Below are positions 35,533-49,500 of a stretch of 64,000 nt of DNA, piece after piece. How positions within the stretch are numbered: the first letter of the stretch is position 1; each line of letters opens with the position of its first letter. The stretch spans positions 7,923,472 to 7,987,471 of the forward strand of contig NW_004955402.1 of NCBI RefSeq assembly GCF_000276665.1, given 5' to 3'. A program made the translations under genes and the position numbers. The notes under the pieces were generated by a model. The model saw only the letters and a list, made by a program, of their open reading frames with translations, did not search any database and had not been told where the DNA came from. This DNA comes from Chinchilla lanigera. Taxonomy: Eukaryota > Chordata > Mammalia > Rodentia > Chinchillidae.

Positions 35533-37517
35533 AAGATCAGTGTTTCTAAATGTAAGCATAAAGCCTAGCAGAAGGGGATGTTCCCAACCCCATGCTTCAC
35601 AGCAGCCGTATGAGTATTCCATTTTCTTCTACTGGGCAACAGGAATGCCTTAAAGTTCCAATGGCAGGAGATAGGGAAGACCCAGGGCTGTCAATGCACT
35701 TGTAAAATAGATACATTTCCAATTATATTTTAAGATTCTATCTTCTCCAGAGATGTAAACATATTGTTCAACTTCTCTTTAGTGGCATCCTTGGTCTCCA
35801 GGTAGAAAAAGAGATGTAGGAGAGCAGAGCTCTTAAACAGTACAGACTCGATCTGGAAGAATGGAGAAGGATGAATACCAGACTATAAACTGCCACGTTC
35901 AAGAAGGACAGTTTTCAGAATAAACAGCATTCTGACAGATTGACAATGAATATATTTATAATGCTGTGGTCAATAACTTATACAAGTAGCATTTTTGAGA
36001 TACATATCACTATGAATTAGGTTTTTTGTTTTTACTAAGTTTCATGGTATACAAGATAGTAAGTGTGGCATAATTTTATTATATAGTATGTTTTTGTTTA
36101 TTGAAGGATGCATTAATAAAAGTTGACTTGATTTCAACTATAACTGAAGATAATCATAATAAATGGAATAAACAGACATCTACATGAGTTAGTTTAGTAA
36201 AAAAATATGCAATTTTAGTGCAATTAAGTCACCTCTGATTAATACACACATTTTCATGTATGTGGAAAATAAGTTTACATTCACGAATATGTCATAGCAA
36301 ACAAATATTGAATTTATTCAATGAGAAATTGCAAAATAATTCCAGTGAGTGGAAAGTAAAATAACTTCAACCATATACAATTTATTGTGTACATATTCCA
36401 AGATCCCCAGAATTTAAATAGAAAATTTATAGAACATCTTACTAAAGCACATCTTAGGAAAGAACTGATATACTAACAAAAAAACTGGTATACTAACTGA
36501 AAAGAATGTGTATATGCCTCATGTTTGACCTGTGTACAAGAAATGAAAGAGATAGAGGAAATTAAAGTTTCACAAATTTCTGAAAGATATATTAGTACTT
36601 AAAACACCTGCCAAATAAGAAGAGCTTGAGGTATGTCTAATACTGAAGTAAGTTTCTGAATGTCAAATACCAGAAGAATGTGAACAGTCCCCTCTGAGCA
36701 TTTACATTTAGTTTTAAGTTGAAGTAGAAGATGATCTGCCAAAGAGTCTTACCATCCACCTGTATTCTCTCTTCCTCTGTGAAGTCTAAGCTTCAAGGCA
36801 ATGACCACATATAAAACTATTATAGGTGAGCCGGGATTCCTGAGTGCAATGCTTTAGCCAATGCAAAGAGGAATTCTAAATTCTCCTGTCCAGAACATAC
36901 CTGACCTCTTTGGACGTAAGCATTACTTTCTATCCTGGACAAGAGAAGCATGATCTTTGACATCAAAGCCAAGCTTAACAAAGAGCTCTAACAGATAAAC
37001 TGAATACGTGAGCTACCTCCACAAAGGTGGTACTTTAAGCCTTCACACACAATACATGAAAACGAAGCATTTTATTTAAACTTAGTCTTTCTCCATCTTT
37101 TCTGAGTCCTGAAAAGTTAGCATGTCATTACTTGTTCATATCTTGGAATCCCTTCCTTCACACAATAGGCAAACATACACAGCATCATAAGTCAATATAC
37201 TATTATCAACAGAGCACAAACATTCAACCAATAGACACATTTCACATGAAAGTGGCTCTATGCATTATGTGGTCAGGCCCGATAAAAAGCAAACGTTAAA
37301 ATGTCAGTTTAGCAGTTACAGTGCTGTTAGGAATCCATATAGCTAATTTTTATACTCATTATATGCATCTATAAAGAAGCAGCAAAGGACAAAGACTTTT
37401 TTTTCCTTAAAAACAAGTACTAACTTCAAAACGGCACATTAACCAGACATCAGTATATGAAAGTTAGGTTGCATAAGACTGGCCTTTATAAAACAGGTTT
37501 GTTTTCAGAATATAAAA

Positions 37518-38606
37518 TTAAATAACAATGCCAGTGTTGCTACTGCTTTCATATTTACGACTAATTACTAACATTGCAACTCCCAGAAGGAAAGAGATGG
37601 ATCCAACAGTGATGTAAGCAATCCCCAAAAATGAATTTTTTCCTCCCATCCATGAAATAGTACTCAAGACCATCCGTTTTCGTCCATGAAAAGAATGTAC
37701 AGGGTAATTGTATGTGATATTTAAATAATATTGTCCAGCTGGTAATGTTGGCTGTGAATCATTTTTCCGGTCTATACGACGATATAGCTTACGAAAAGTA
37801 GGCAATGCTGCAGTACGCATCCAGACAATGAAATCCTCATTGATGAAACCATTATTATCATCTTCGGAATCCAGCATATATACTGGTTTATGCCAGCTTG
37901 GCGGCTTTGTTGTGCCATTAAATCGTTCTTCCAGGCTTCCTTTTCCAGGAGGATTTCTAAATTTCACATTTTTATCTGTCCACCAAACAATACCTTTCTT
38001 TTTCAAAGGAATAGGTATAGGTGTAGGGTCAGATTCATTGGCGATCCAAAACAGCTCTAATGTATCATTAAACACACTGTTGGCAATAGCTCCACAAGGA
38101 GCAATTGGTTTGTCTTCATTTCTTCGATAAGGCTCACATTCCCTACTAGGGTTAAGCAAAGCCTTAGTATTCCCACTTAGTTGACTGTCATCTCTAGATT
38201 TCACATAATGACGATGATTTTGATAGAAATTAGACAGTCCGTAATACATATACACATTGCCCTTGAATGCTTCTTTCAGGGTGAAGTTAATGGTACAAAT
38301 GCAAGGTGTCACAACTGGAGACAGACACTTATTGCAGGGACTGGAAGCCTCTGTTCCCGTGTAATCAATCTCAGTCTCTTGGATGTTGTTGGAGGTGACT
38401 AAGATGCCAATACCAATGGGGATAAAGATGAGGCCGACGATGAAAAAGGAGGGCATCATGGTGCTCGCTGTAAGGATGGGCTTCCAGGCAGGCAGCCGTT
38501 GCTGTTTGAAGGCCGTGTTATTCGGCCTCCGGGTGTTAGCGGTGCCCTTGGGAGCGCACAGGGGCTTGCTATACACGTCAGCTTTCACATCATAGTTTGT
38601 CGCCAT
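37518..38606 (-). CDS. TMEM30A-like retrocopy: TMEM30A (CDC50A) retrocopy with intact reading frame
   Basis: A 362-codon intronless frame matches the P4-ATPase flippase beta subunit CDC50A over its full length (about 361-364 residues in mammals). CDC50A escorts P4-ATPases out of the ER and helps them flip phosphatidylserine. Visible features are a cytosolic N-terminus ([11 protein letters not shown], 31-41), TM1 (about 51-71), an ectodomain with cysteines 91, 94, 102, 104, 157 and 171 in family spacing, N-glycosylation sequons at 107, 180, 190 and 296 plus apparently extra ones at 230 and 282, and TM2 (about 326-348). I chose the ATG at 38606 because it aligns with the family start (MATNYDVK). 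The frame stays open 104 codons further up, through 5'UTR-like sequence. No frameshift or stop is present. Several substitutions at normally conserved sites suggest relaxed constraint. It may be a retrogene or a recent pseudogene. Confidence 0.9.
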   Translation of the reverse strand: MATNYDVKADVYSKPLCAPKGTANTRRPNNTAFKQQRLPAWKPILTASTMMPSFFIVGLIFIPIGIGILVTSNNIQETEIDYTGTEASSPCNKCLSPVVTPCICTINFTLKEAFKGNVYMYYGLSNFYQNHRHYVKSRDDSQLSGNTKALLNPSRECEPYRRNEDKPIAPCGAIANSVFNDTLELFWIANESDPTPIPIPLKKKGIVWWTDKNVKFRNPPGKGSLEERFNGTTKPPSWHKPVYMLDSEDDNNGFINEDFIVWMRTAALPTFRKLYRRIDRKNDSQPTLPAGQYYLNITYNYPVHSFHGRKRMVLSTISWMGGKNSFLGIAYITVGSISFLLGVAMLVISRKYESSSNTGIVI

Positions 38607-38862
38607 CAAGCCCTGGAGTACACACCTGCGACGCCTAGGTGACCCAACTACAGACCCAGATGGGAGAAGTGCCAAGGGAGAGGGCACTTCCGCAGAGGAA
38701 CACCAACGACCGGAAGCGGAAGTCAGCTGGAGATACTTGAGGGAGGGGAAGAGGAGCGCAAGGAAGGAGAAGACTGACGGACCAGAGAGGAGTAAGGGGA
38801 CAAGGCTAGAAGGCTGACGAGTGTCTCCATTGTGATCACACAGTGAGGGGCTCCCTCCCCAG
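38607..38862 (-). other. Presumed 5' UTR of the TMEM30A retrocopy
   Basis: GC-richer sequence upstream of the start codon runs until L1 text resumes at about 38865 (GCTGGATTTGATTTGTTAAC). It keeps the same frame open without a stop, which is common for GC-rich 5' UTRs and is not evidence of an extended protein. Confidence 0.55.
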
Positions 38863-39183
38863 GCACATTGCTGGATTTGATTTGTTAACAATTTCTTGAG
38901 AATACATCTGTGTGCCACATATTCCTTGGTTTTGATAGAAGGGTGTTGTTGAGCTCCTAGAATGCGTTAGTGTGCTATATCTGCTTACATCTTCTGGAAG
39001 AAACTGCAGAGAATTTGTGTAATTCTTTTTCAGATGTTCAAAGAATTCAACAATGAAGCCATTTGGGCTTGGTATTTTATCTTTTAGAAAATTATTAATT
39101 ATTGCTTCAATTTCTCTAGTAGATTTGGGCCAATTCAGATTGTCTGCATCTACTTTTGAGAATTTTGGCAGATTCCGTCTCTT

Positions 39184-39286
39184 TTCTTTTCTTTTGTTTT
39201 TTGTTTTTGCAGGTACCAGGAATCAAACTTACAACCTCGTGCTTGCCAGGCAGGCGCTTTGCTGCTGAGCTAAATCCCCAGCCCCT
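39184..39286 (-). mobile_element. ID SINE (antisense) inside L1
   Basis: A T-rich tail, then GGTACCAGGAATCAAACTTA, ending CTAAATCCCCAGCCCC. The flanks GATTCCGTCTCTT and GATTCTGTCTCTT form the target duplication. Confidence 0.93.
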
Positions 39287-40659
39287 GATTCTGTCTCTTA
39301 AGAATCTAGGGCATTTCTTCAAGTTATTGAATATGGGCATACAGTTTTCCATGCCACTTATACCTTTATTATCCTTTCAGTGCTCGTGGGACCTGTAGTG
39401 ATGGCCTTCCTTTCATTTCTCACATCAGTATTTTTATCTTAGCTTGGCTAGAGGCTTATAGGTTTCATTGACATTTTTAAAGAACCAGCATTTAGTTTAA
39501 TTTATTTTCTGTATTCATTTACTGTTTTAAATTTCATTGACTTAAAAAATTATTTTTTTCTTCTGATTTTAATTTCAACTGGTCTTTTTTTAGTTTCTAA
39601 GGTAGAAACTTCAATTATTGATTTTAGATCTTTTCTTCTTACATAATACATGCACACACTGTCATATTGTTCTGTAAGCACTGTTTTTGCACATCCCACA
39701 AATTTTGATGATATGTTTTCATTTTCATTTAGCTCAAAATAAATTGAAATTTTTCTTGAGATTTCCTCTTTGACTCATTTGGAGTGTTTTATTTAAAAAT
39801 GTTTTATTTAATTGCTATGTATTTAGGGATTTCACAGTTATCTGTTATTTATTTCTAGTTTAATTCTGTTGTGGTCAAAGAGGAGAATGGAAATTGTATG
39901 AAGAATGTGTCTTGCTATTTTGGGATGAAGTAGTTTCATAGATGTTAATTATTTCCAGTTGATTGATGGTGTTATTGAATTGAATTATGTCATTTCTGAT
40001 TTTCTGCCTGCCAGATCTGTCATTTCTGATTGTGAGTAGTTGAAATCTTCAGTTATAATAAGGAATTATCTGTTTCTTCTTACATTTGCATCAGTTTTTG
40101 CTTCACATATTTTGATGGTCTGTTTTGAGGTGTACATACATTAAAGATTATTGTGTCTTCTTGGACAATTGATCTTTTTATCATTATATGACATCGTACT
40201 TTATGATAACTGTCTTTGTTTTTATACAGCTACTTCTGCTTATTTGTGATGCTATTGTTTGTGTGTATCTATCTCTACCTATTTACCTTTAATGTGTATG
40301 TATCTGTATTTAAAGTGAATTTCTTATAAACCATGTATAGTTGGGCCTTTAGAAATTCACTTGAATAATCTATATCTTTTAATTGGTGTGTTTAGAAGGT
40401 TGATGTTCAACGTGATTATAGTATATTTAGATTATTATTTACTACGTTAGATCCAAGTTTCTATTTGTTGCCCTTGTTTTATACCTGCTTTTCCTTCTAC
40501 TGTTTTCTGCCTTGTGGTTTTTAGTTGAGCATTTGTATGATTTAATGTTTCTTCCTTTTTTAGCATATCAGTTGTCAGTTACACTTAAAAAAACTTAAAT
40601 TTATCTAGGTTTGCAGTGTACATTTACAACTAATCCAAGTCCACTTTCAAATAACACTA

Positions 40660-40701
40660 GGCTATGGCCATACCACCCTGAATGCACTTGATCTCATCCA
40701 G
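40660..40701 (+). pseudogene. 5S rRNA 5'-end fragment (42 nt) inserted into L1
   Basis: The 42 bases beginning GGCTATGGCCATACCACCCT align with nucleotides 1-42 of eukaryotic 5S rRNA, with most differences at former CpG or C/T sites. The surrounding L1 phrase is interrupted exactly here: TAACACTA stands on both sides (40652-40659 and 40702-40709), and the L1 text is continuous if one copy plus the insert is removed. The fragment lacks the internal 5S promoter region, so it cannot be a functional gene. Confidence 0.85.
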
Positions 40702-42400
40702 TAACACTATACTGCTTCATGTGTAATGCAAAAACTATATGAAGAACAAAAATACTGATTCTTTTCTTCTATCCTTTTTGTAGTTTATGTCATTAATTTT
40801 ACTTGTGTATAAGCATCCCTAAGAATATAGAGATATATAATGTAAGCATACATAATTGGGTACATTATTGGTATTATCTTGAATAAACTTGTCTGTTAGG
40901 TAATTTTCAGAATATGAAAAGTAAAACTTATTTTCCCTTCAATTATTTTATCCTTTTCTTTAATATTCCTTTTATTATGTAGGTATGAATTTCTGACATA
41001 TTATTTTTCTATTCCTTAGTGAATTTCTTATAGTATATTTTGCAAGATAGTTATATCAACAATGACTTCCTTCAATGTTTGTCTGAGGACACTGCTATTT
41101 CTCTTTCACTTTTGAAGGATAATTTAGCAGTATGTAGAATTCCAGGTTGATGTTTTTATCAACATTTAAAATATTTCACTCCCCTTGTTCTTGCTTGCAT
41201 GACTTCTGTGTTGGATGTAGTTATTATCTTCACCTCTGGAGGTAAAATGACCACCTCCCCGACCTGCTTCAATATTTTTTTAAACTTTAATTTTATGTGG
41301 TTTAAAAATGATAGTCTAGGTTCATGGCTTTTAATATATTTGCGTTTCACTTATCCTGTTGGGTGTTCTTTCACCTCTCTGGATGTGTAATTTACTGTCC
41401 AACATTAAATTTGGGGGAAATTCTCAGTCATTGCTGCTTCAGGTATTTATTCTCTTTTTCTTTTTCTTGGCATGGTGGTCATATTATGTGTGTATTACAT
41501 ATTTGGAAGTTTTCTCATAGTTCTTGGTTGTTCTGCCTTTTTTAGTCTTTGCTCTCTTTGAGTGTCAATTTTTGAAGTTTCTGTTAATATGTCTATAGCC
41601 TCAAGTGCAGAGATTCTTTCCTCAGCTGTGCCCAGTTTTATTAATTAAGCCTACCAAAGGCATCCTTCTTTTTTGTTGTAATGCTTTTGATCTTTAGAAC
41701 TTCTTTGTGTTTCTTTCTTAAGATCTCGTATTCCTGCTTCCATTACTCAGCTGTTTTTGCATGCTGTCTACACATTAGAGTTCTTAGTGTATTAATTATA
41801 GTTGTTTTAAATTCTCTGTATAACAATTACGACCTCCTTGCAGTGTCTGATTCTGGTGCTTACTCTGTCTTTCCAAACTGAAGTTTTTGGTTTTTTTTTT
41901 TTGCCTGTTAATATGCCTTGTAGTTTTTCTCTGATAGCTGCACACGATATATTGTGTAAAAAGAACTGTGGCCAGTTAGGTTTCAGTAATGTGTGTTAAG
42001 GTGTGAGGGAAGGGGAAGTGTCCTTCAGTCCTACAGTGAGGTCTCAGTCTTTTAGTAAGCATCAGCCTTTGAGAAATACTTTCACAAGTATTTCTTAGCC
42101 CCTCCCTCCACCTTATTTGGGACAGGGTGGCTGAAGGAGGCTACAGGTGGGTATTTCCCTTTCCTTATGTCAGTAGGCTCTGCTAAAACCCCAAAAGTTT
42201 AGGCTTTGTTTAACTGGTTTCTCATGAGGGTAGGCCTTATTGGGAGACATGGGATGCTTTGGCCAATTTCACAATGATTATTTCCCTTGCTCCCTGCTCC
42301 AAGCATGAACGTCTTTCTCTATCCTTTGAGAATCCAGTCAAGGTCCTGGAGGTAATGCCTACAAAGTACAGGCCCCATATGACCAGGTTACCAACAAATT

Positions 42401-43094
42401 TTTAACTACCAAACTTATTTGCAACATGCCTCCAGCAGGGTGTCATTTACATTTCAGCACTGTTTTAAACAAAAGAAAAGAAAAAATGATAGCACTGCTT
42501 TCTGCAGAGGCTTCTGGCCTGGTGCGTTGCCCTCTGTATTGGCCTGTCTGTCTCTTCTAATTTGGAGGCAGTGATGTCCTTTGCAACCGCGAATCTCATG
42601 GATTGAAGCAGAGTTGTTAACTTTTAAGTTTGTTCAGATTTTACTTGTTAGCACAGAGCAGTGACTTCCAAGTTTGTTTGACACAAGTGGAATTATGAAC
42701 TCGCTGTCTTACACTATACAGATTGTTTCTCATTTTTTTTGCTCTCCTCTTCTTCCTGTACTTTGGAGGTCCAATAACATGTACAAGAAGCTGTTTGAAG
42801 TTATAGCACAGCTTGTGATGTTCCTTTCAGTTCTTCTTTGTCTATTTTCTATAGTTTCAATTATTTTATCTTCAGGCTCCGTAACTTTAAGAAAATTTTA
42901 GGGAATGGGAAAAAAACATAATAAAAGAAGGATAAAATGGAAACAAAGCTTTGTAAATAGGGAGGAAAAGAGAGTTTGAAGGGAGGAGAGGGATGGGGAA
43001 AAAAGAGGAATCAAAATATATCATGTACAGGTATAAATTCCCTATGATGAATATGATCCTTACATATATCTAAAATATTCAAATAAACAATTAA
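42401..43094. other. Unassigned, partly L1 5'-like; polypurine tract and A-rich tail
   Basis: 42490-42700 may still be ancient L1 5' UTR. A purine-rich tract is at 42955-43012. The following TAAATTCCCTATGATGAATA (43033-43052) resembles 12085-12110, suggesting the shared 3' end of an unidentified retroelement. Confidence 0.4.
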
Positions 43095-43260
43095 AATTTA
43101 AAAACATTCTATCAGCTTCATTGAAGTATATTTGATTAATAAAACCTGTATATTTTTGAAGTATACAATGTGATATTTTGATATACATATTATTGTGAAA
43201 GGATTTACTATACTGAGTCTCAGATATTTGCTATTTTTATTCTAACTTGTTGCTTCCCTA
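43095..43260 (+). mobile_element. L1 3' UTR fragment (sense)
   Basis: TCATTGAAGTATATTTGATT, AAGTATACAATGTGATATTT and TTGATATACATATTATTGTG match ancient L1 3' UTR in sense orientation. Confidence 0.65.
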
Positions 43261-43669
43261 GTAGAAGTTTTCCTAAGTAAGAGATTTCAGAAGAAAAATA
43301 TTGGATGATATAGCATCTATAATGGTTCCTACCATATCCCACAAAAGTTATGAGGAAGAGCCATTTACTTATTAGTGCTTAGAAATCAGGTCAGCTTTTT
43401 TTCCCTCTTTGAACATATAATCATTGTGTTCTTTATGGAGATTTTTGATGTATCTGTTATTCAGGGAGTTTTAGTACGTACTCTGTTCATGTGTTAATGA
43501 AAAATGCTACATAAAATTGATATTTTGAAACATTTACTATTGTTTTTGTCTAATATTCTCTTTTGTGGGCTTCTCTACTTAGCCAAATTGTTCTTGTTTT
43601 TGCTTAGTACGTAGCAAGCTTTTTTGAGTGCAAGACTGTATTGGAGGTGGTATTGAATGGCAATTGTAG

Positions 43670-43985
43670 AGCAAGTTTTGGTTTCATATTATGTAAGTGC
43701 AAATCCTGAATCTAATGCTAATTTTGTAAGCTTGGACAATTGTTTAAATCTCTTTTTTTTTTTTTTTTTTGGTTTTTCTCCGGTATCGGGAACTGAACTC
43801 ACGACCTTGCGCTTGCCAGGCAGGCGCTTTGCCACTGAGCTAAATCCCCAGCCCCTAAATCTCATATATTAAATAAATATAAAAGTACTGCTTCTTAGGA
43901 TTGTTAGAAAAATTAAACAATATAGTGCATAATAATTTTCTCCAGGATGTAGCACATAGTAAGTACTCAAATCAACTACTGTATA
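43670..43985 (+). mobile_element. MIR SINE (sense), interrupted by an ID element
   Basis: GTGCAAATCCTGAATCTAAT and GTAAGCTTGGACAATTGTTT precede the ID. TTCTTAGGATTGTTAGAAAA and ATGTAGCACATAGTAAGTAC follow it. Together they read as one MIR split by the ID at 43753-43855. Confidence 0.65.
43753..43855 (-). mobile_element. Young ID SINE (antisense) with 8-bp target duplication
   Basis: A long T-run, then TTTTTCTCCGGTATCGGGAA, ending CTAAATCCCCAGCCCC. TAAATCTC flanks both sides (43745-43752 and 43856-43863). Confidence 0.94.
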
Positions 43986-44167
43986 TTTCAAAGTGCATGT
44001 GATAACTATGGGAAAATTATAGGCTGTCATTTAAAAAAACACTATCATTTCTCATTTTTATACTTCTAGGACCAAAATACAGAGCCTACCATATGGTAGA
44101 CATCTAAAAGTTTTGCTTAAGTGAATCAAGGGGCCATTCTGTCTTCTAAATCTTTGGCGCATACATT

Positions 44168-44169
44168 TA

Positions 44170-44192
<23 letters not shown>
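44168..44192. repeat. (TA)n microsatellite
   Basis: About twelve AT units directly abut the oligo-T that marks the 3' end of the KIFAP3 pseudogene. Confidence 0.95.
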
Positions 44193-46185
<1,993 letters not shown>

Positions 46186-46500
46186 TTCTGGCTTTGCATG
46201 ACCCCTGGACACTATTCCTTATTACTTCAGTTTTCTCTTTTGCCTTGGCAGTTTCTGTACATGAATGGACTATGCAGTATTTGGCAGAATTCTTGAGAGG
46301 AGCCCTCTTGGGATCTCTGGAATTCTTAATTTGTGCTTCTTGTGGTACTCTGTCCTATGCACTCGGGGGGCCTAGGTCTTCCCGTAATATCAATTTTCTC
46401 TCCTCAATTTGAGGAGTCTGTTGAGCTCTTCTTGGGTTCCCATTTCCTGTGTGTGCCCCAGAAAATATCTGAAGAAAGCCAGAGATATTAGGAAGCTCAT
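46186..46500. other. Unassigned segment upstream of the KIFAP3 pseudogene
   Basis: The minus strand carries AAAG/GAAG-rich, coding-like sequence that I could not match to the preceding part of KIFAP3. It may be diverged retrocopy sequence, a second retrocopy or unique DNA. Confidence 0.3.
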
Positions 46501-49500
46501 TTCATTTCTTTCTCATCTTTCAGGGATCACAATCTTTCCTTTTCTGGTTGTAGAGTTCTGGTTGCTTCTGAGTGTTTCAGGTGAGTGAATAAATTTGGTC
46601 CACGCTGTCTTAGTTTGGTTGGAGATGGAACTCTTACTTATTTCTAAAGGAAAATTTCTTAAATGTGATTTTACTAACTTATGAGTTGCAGATTCTTGTT
46701 TATGTATATTGATGTGCATGTTTCTGATTCTTAGTGTAAGATTAAATCCCAGGTGTTTTACCAAATAATCCCTTAGAATTGCTTTAAAAGACAACAATAA
46801 AAGAATATGTGAAGTAGAAAAATAATTCATGCCTCTCATTCTTTGTTTCTAAATTGCTATTAAAAAGTGTAGTAAAGGAATTTTTAGGAGGAAAAGTATG
46901 GATATTGAAATTTGAGACATCTGTATATGTGCCATTGCTCTTAAGAGAGGAAAGCATGATTTATTTTTACTTGTCCTTCTTTTTGCTGTGCAGAGACTGA
47001 AGACTGAACCCAGGGCCTCATGCATTCTAGTCAAGCGTTCTATCACTGAATTATGTCTCTAGTGGGTCTATGTTCCCTTTCTGGTTCCCTTTCACATCAA
47101 GGGGGAACAGTCTATGGGTACAGATAGACTGTGACCCACCCCAGACCAGGTCCCAGGTAATCAAGACCCTAGGATGTCTGCACAAAAGGCCCTAAGATTG
47201 ATTCCAGGGCCTGCGTAGGCCTCCTCTCTCCACTGATCTCCTAGTGGTAAAGACAGCTGTGATGTACAAATCGAATATGGAGAGATCTGATGTTCAGATC
47301 CCATGGCTGGGGACAGAGCTCAAACTTGAGACCTAAAGTGACTGTATGCTTCTAAAGCCAGGCCTCTAATTGTAAGTTTGAGTGGTAGGGGAGCAGGAGA
47401 AGGTTTGCTGTCCCTACATCACCGAGTCCTATCATGGGAATCTGAGAATTCTTAACTGAAACCCAGCATGCCGTAAATTGAAATTCTTGGAAGAAGTCAC
47501 ATCTGTATTAAAGATCCTGCACACTGCTTGACTTTGGCTGACTGGAACATTGCAGTTGTGGAGCGGTAGAATATTGAAGGTAGAGAACAAAAACACTCCA
47601 GGGCTATTCTTAGTTCTTTTCATATCCCTTTACTCTAGATGTCTGTATCCAACCTAACATTCTGGTGGCTACTAGGTAAAACTCTTGGAATGTTACTTCT
47701 GAGCTCAGCTTCAACTTACCCTAAAAGTAAAGAATGCCGAAGCATCTGATACACACAGGACAGGTTTTTACTTTGCTGTAGCCTATCTTCCCGGTGTTTC
47801 CACCGATGTACTTGGGAAAAGCACTGGTTGTTAATTTCTCTTGTCCTCGGATTATAAACATTAATATAACATCTGCCATTGCAGAGCTAACCTGAGTCTG
47901 TGTTGCTGGGCCTTGGTCGCTCATATGTGGTTCAGAACTAACTCTTATTTTCTTTGGAGCAGCTGCTAGTTAGTGTTGATACCGTTATTTTGTCATGTTT
48001 CAAAAGGGAGGATGGTGGAAGCTATTTTGTCAAAAGTTTTGTTAGTTATAACTTTAAGGCATTTAGATGTATGTGAATTGGCCTCCTTGTACCCTAGCTT
48101 TGGCCTCCACAAAACTTGTGTGGCTCTGCTTTAAATAACAAGCCACTTTGGGGAGCTTTCTGTGAATAAAGAAATCCAGAATGGAGGACAGAAGATGGAT
48201 GGACCAATCTAGTGTCCCTCTCCTAGCCATTGAAGAAGGATGAGTGTAAATGGCTGGACCTCAAGCCTAATCTGTGCTTTACTGATTGGTTAGCCTTTCC
48301 ATAATAACAGAGCTCTTCTCAGAGAAGATTGCATAAAATGAGATTTTAATGTGCTTTGAAAATTGGTATAATCAATAGGTGTCTGCTGTATTTTCACTGG
48401 AAATGTGAAAGGAGAAAGGGATTTAGGATGAATTAGGGAATAATGCTGTTGGTCACTTGAGGGGATCACTTGAAGTGACTTTAATGTGTTTTGGCCATTT
48501 TGCAAAAGATATCTCTCTTGTTTTAGCAACGTGATTATGCTAGATATTAGGCTTCTGCATTAAAGTAGTTTAAGAATTCAGACTACTTAATAATTCACTG
48601 TGTGAAACCATCTGGTAATAATCTACATAAATGTATATGCATTCTTTTTTCCCCATTTTAATGGCATATTGCATATAATTTTTAGCAATGTATACCTCCT
48701 TACCAAACAATAAAATCTCACTAAATTTTACCCAATCAAAAAGGTTAGACAACTCACTGACTTTTAAACAAACATTATTAATATACAAGACTAAAAGCTG
48801 GTAACATACAATTTACTTCTGAGATTTTGCCTCTAGTTAGCTTGATGCTTTGTTGTCATATGAAAACAAAGCATGATTAATAGTACAGTTTTTGATGACA
48901 CTTAAGTAATACATGAAGACAATATTAAGAACATTTTAGTGTAAAAAATATCAGGGTCTTTCAAGTCAAAAGAATTAGTTTAAAATGACAATGTGGAATT
49001 TACATCAGAGGAGCCTGACGCAGGTCCATGTTTGCCACTTAGAGTTCTTCTGAACTCCAGTTTCTCTTTCTAATGAATGCAGTCTGCTTTGTAGGACTGA
49101 CTGGGGATGAAATAACACAATTGTTTAAATTGTACTGGTAAATTCTAAAATTTGCATTATATTATACAAGTGTTAATCCTTAATGATGCTGGTCTTTTGG
49201 GTATGGCGGAAAGAAGGAAAGTTTATGATAAGCACCATCTGTGTAACTGAATCAATGCTTGGCCTGTAGCGGCAATGCGGGCTAGATTCCACAGGAGACT
49301 GAAGGATGCTATTTAGGACAAACAGAGTTTATTGAATTTCAGGGTAGCCACCAGCATCCCCAACTAACAAATTGGACAGTGTTGGTGCCTGCTAGTTTGG
49401 GGGCAGATCTTTAAATATGTTTTGGGTTTCCATGGTTACAAATTGGGATGTTACATTTACTGACTCAGGTGGCCATATGATTTTCCTCTCATCCTGTGGG

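Larger units (their letters stand above)
34971..37517 (-). other. Presumed 3' UTR of the TMEM30A retrocopy (end uncertain)
   Basis: The sequence downstream of the stop codon looks like AT-rich 3' UTR without other repeats, apart from two later ID insertions. Minus-strand AATAAA signals occur at about 37073, 36312, 36076 and 34974. The last one, next to resumed L1 sequence near 34970, would give a transcript of about 3.9 kb, plausible for TMEM30A. No clear poly(A) tract survives. Confidence 0.45.
38865..42400 (-). mobile_element. Old L1 (antisense): mid-ORF2, ORF1 and 5' UTR, right of the retrocopy
   Basis: Antisense L1 text begins in ORF2 (ATTCAACAATGAAGCCATTT near 39047) and continues through TTTGTGGTCAAAGAGG-like text near 39871 and CAACGTGATTATAG near 40408. 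ORF1-side text (CCTCTGGATGTGTAATTTAC near 41374) and 5' UTR text near 41890-42040 follow. All frames are dead. Compared with the piece at 34430-34970, roughly 0.9 kb of the ORF2 reverse-transcriptase region is missing at the retrocopy. The right boundary is approximate. Confidence 0.8.

Noticed and set aside
38607..38918. 104-codon in-frame extension upstream of the TMEM30A-like start
   Set aside because: The extension is 5'UTR-like and runs into L1 sequence; the family start aligns at 38606, so a longer protein is unlikely.
47721..47924. 67-codon minus-strand frame with a lysine/glycine-rich middle, considered as a retrocopy fragment
   Set aside because: No parent protein could be named and no poly(A) remnant is present.
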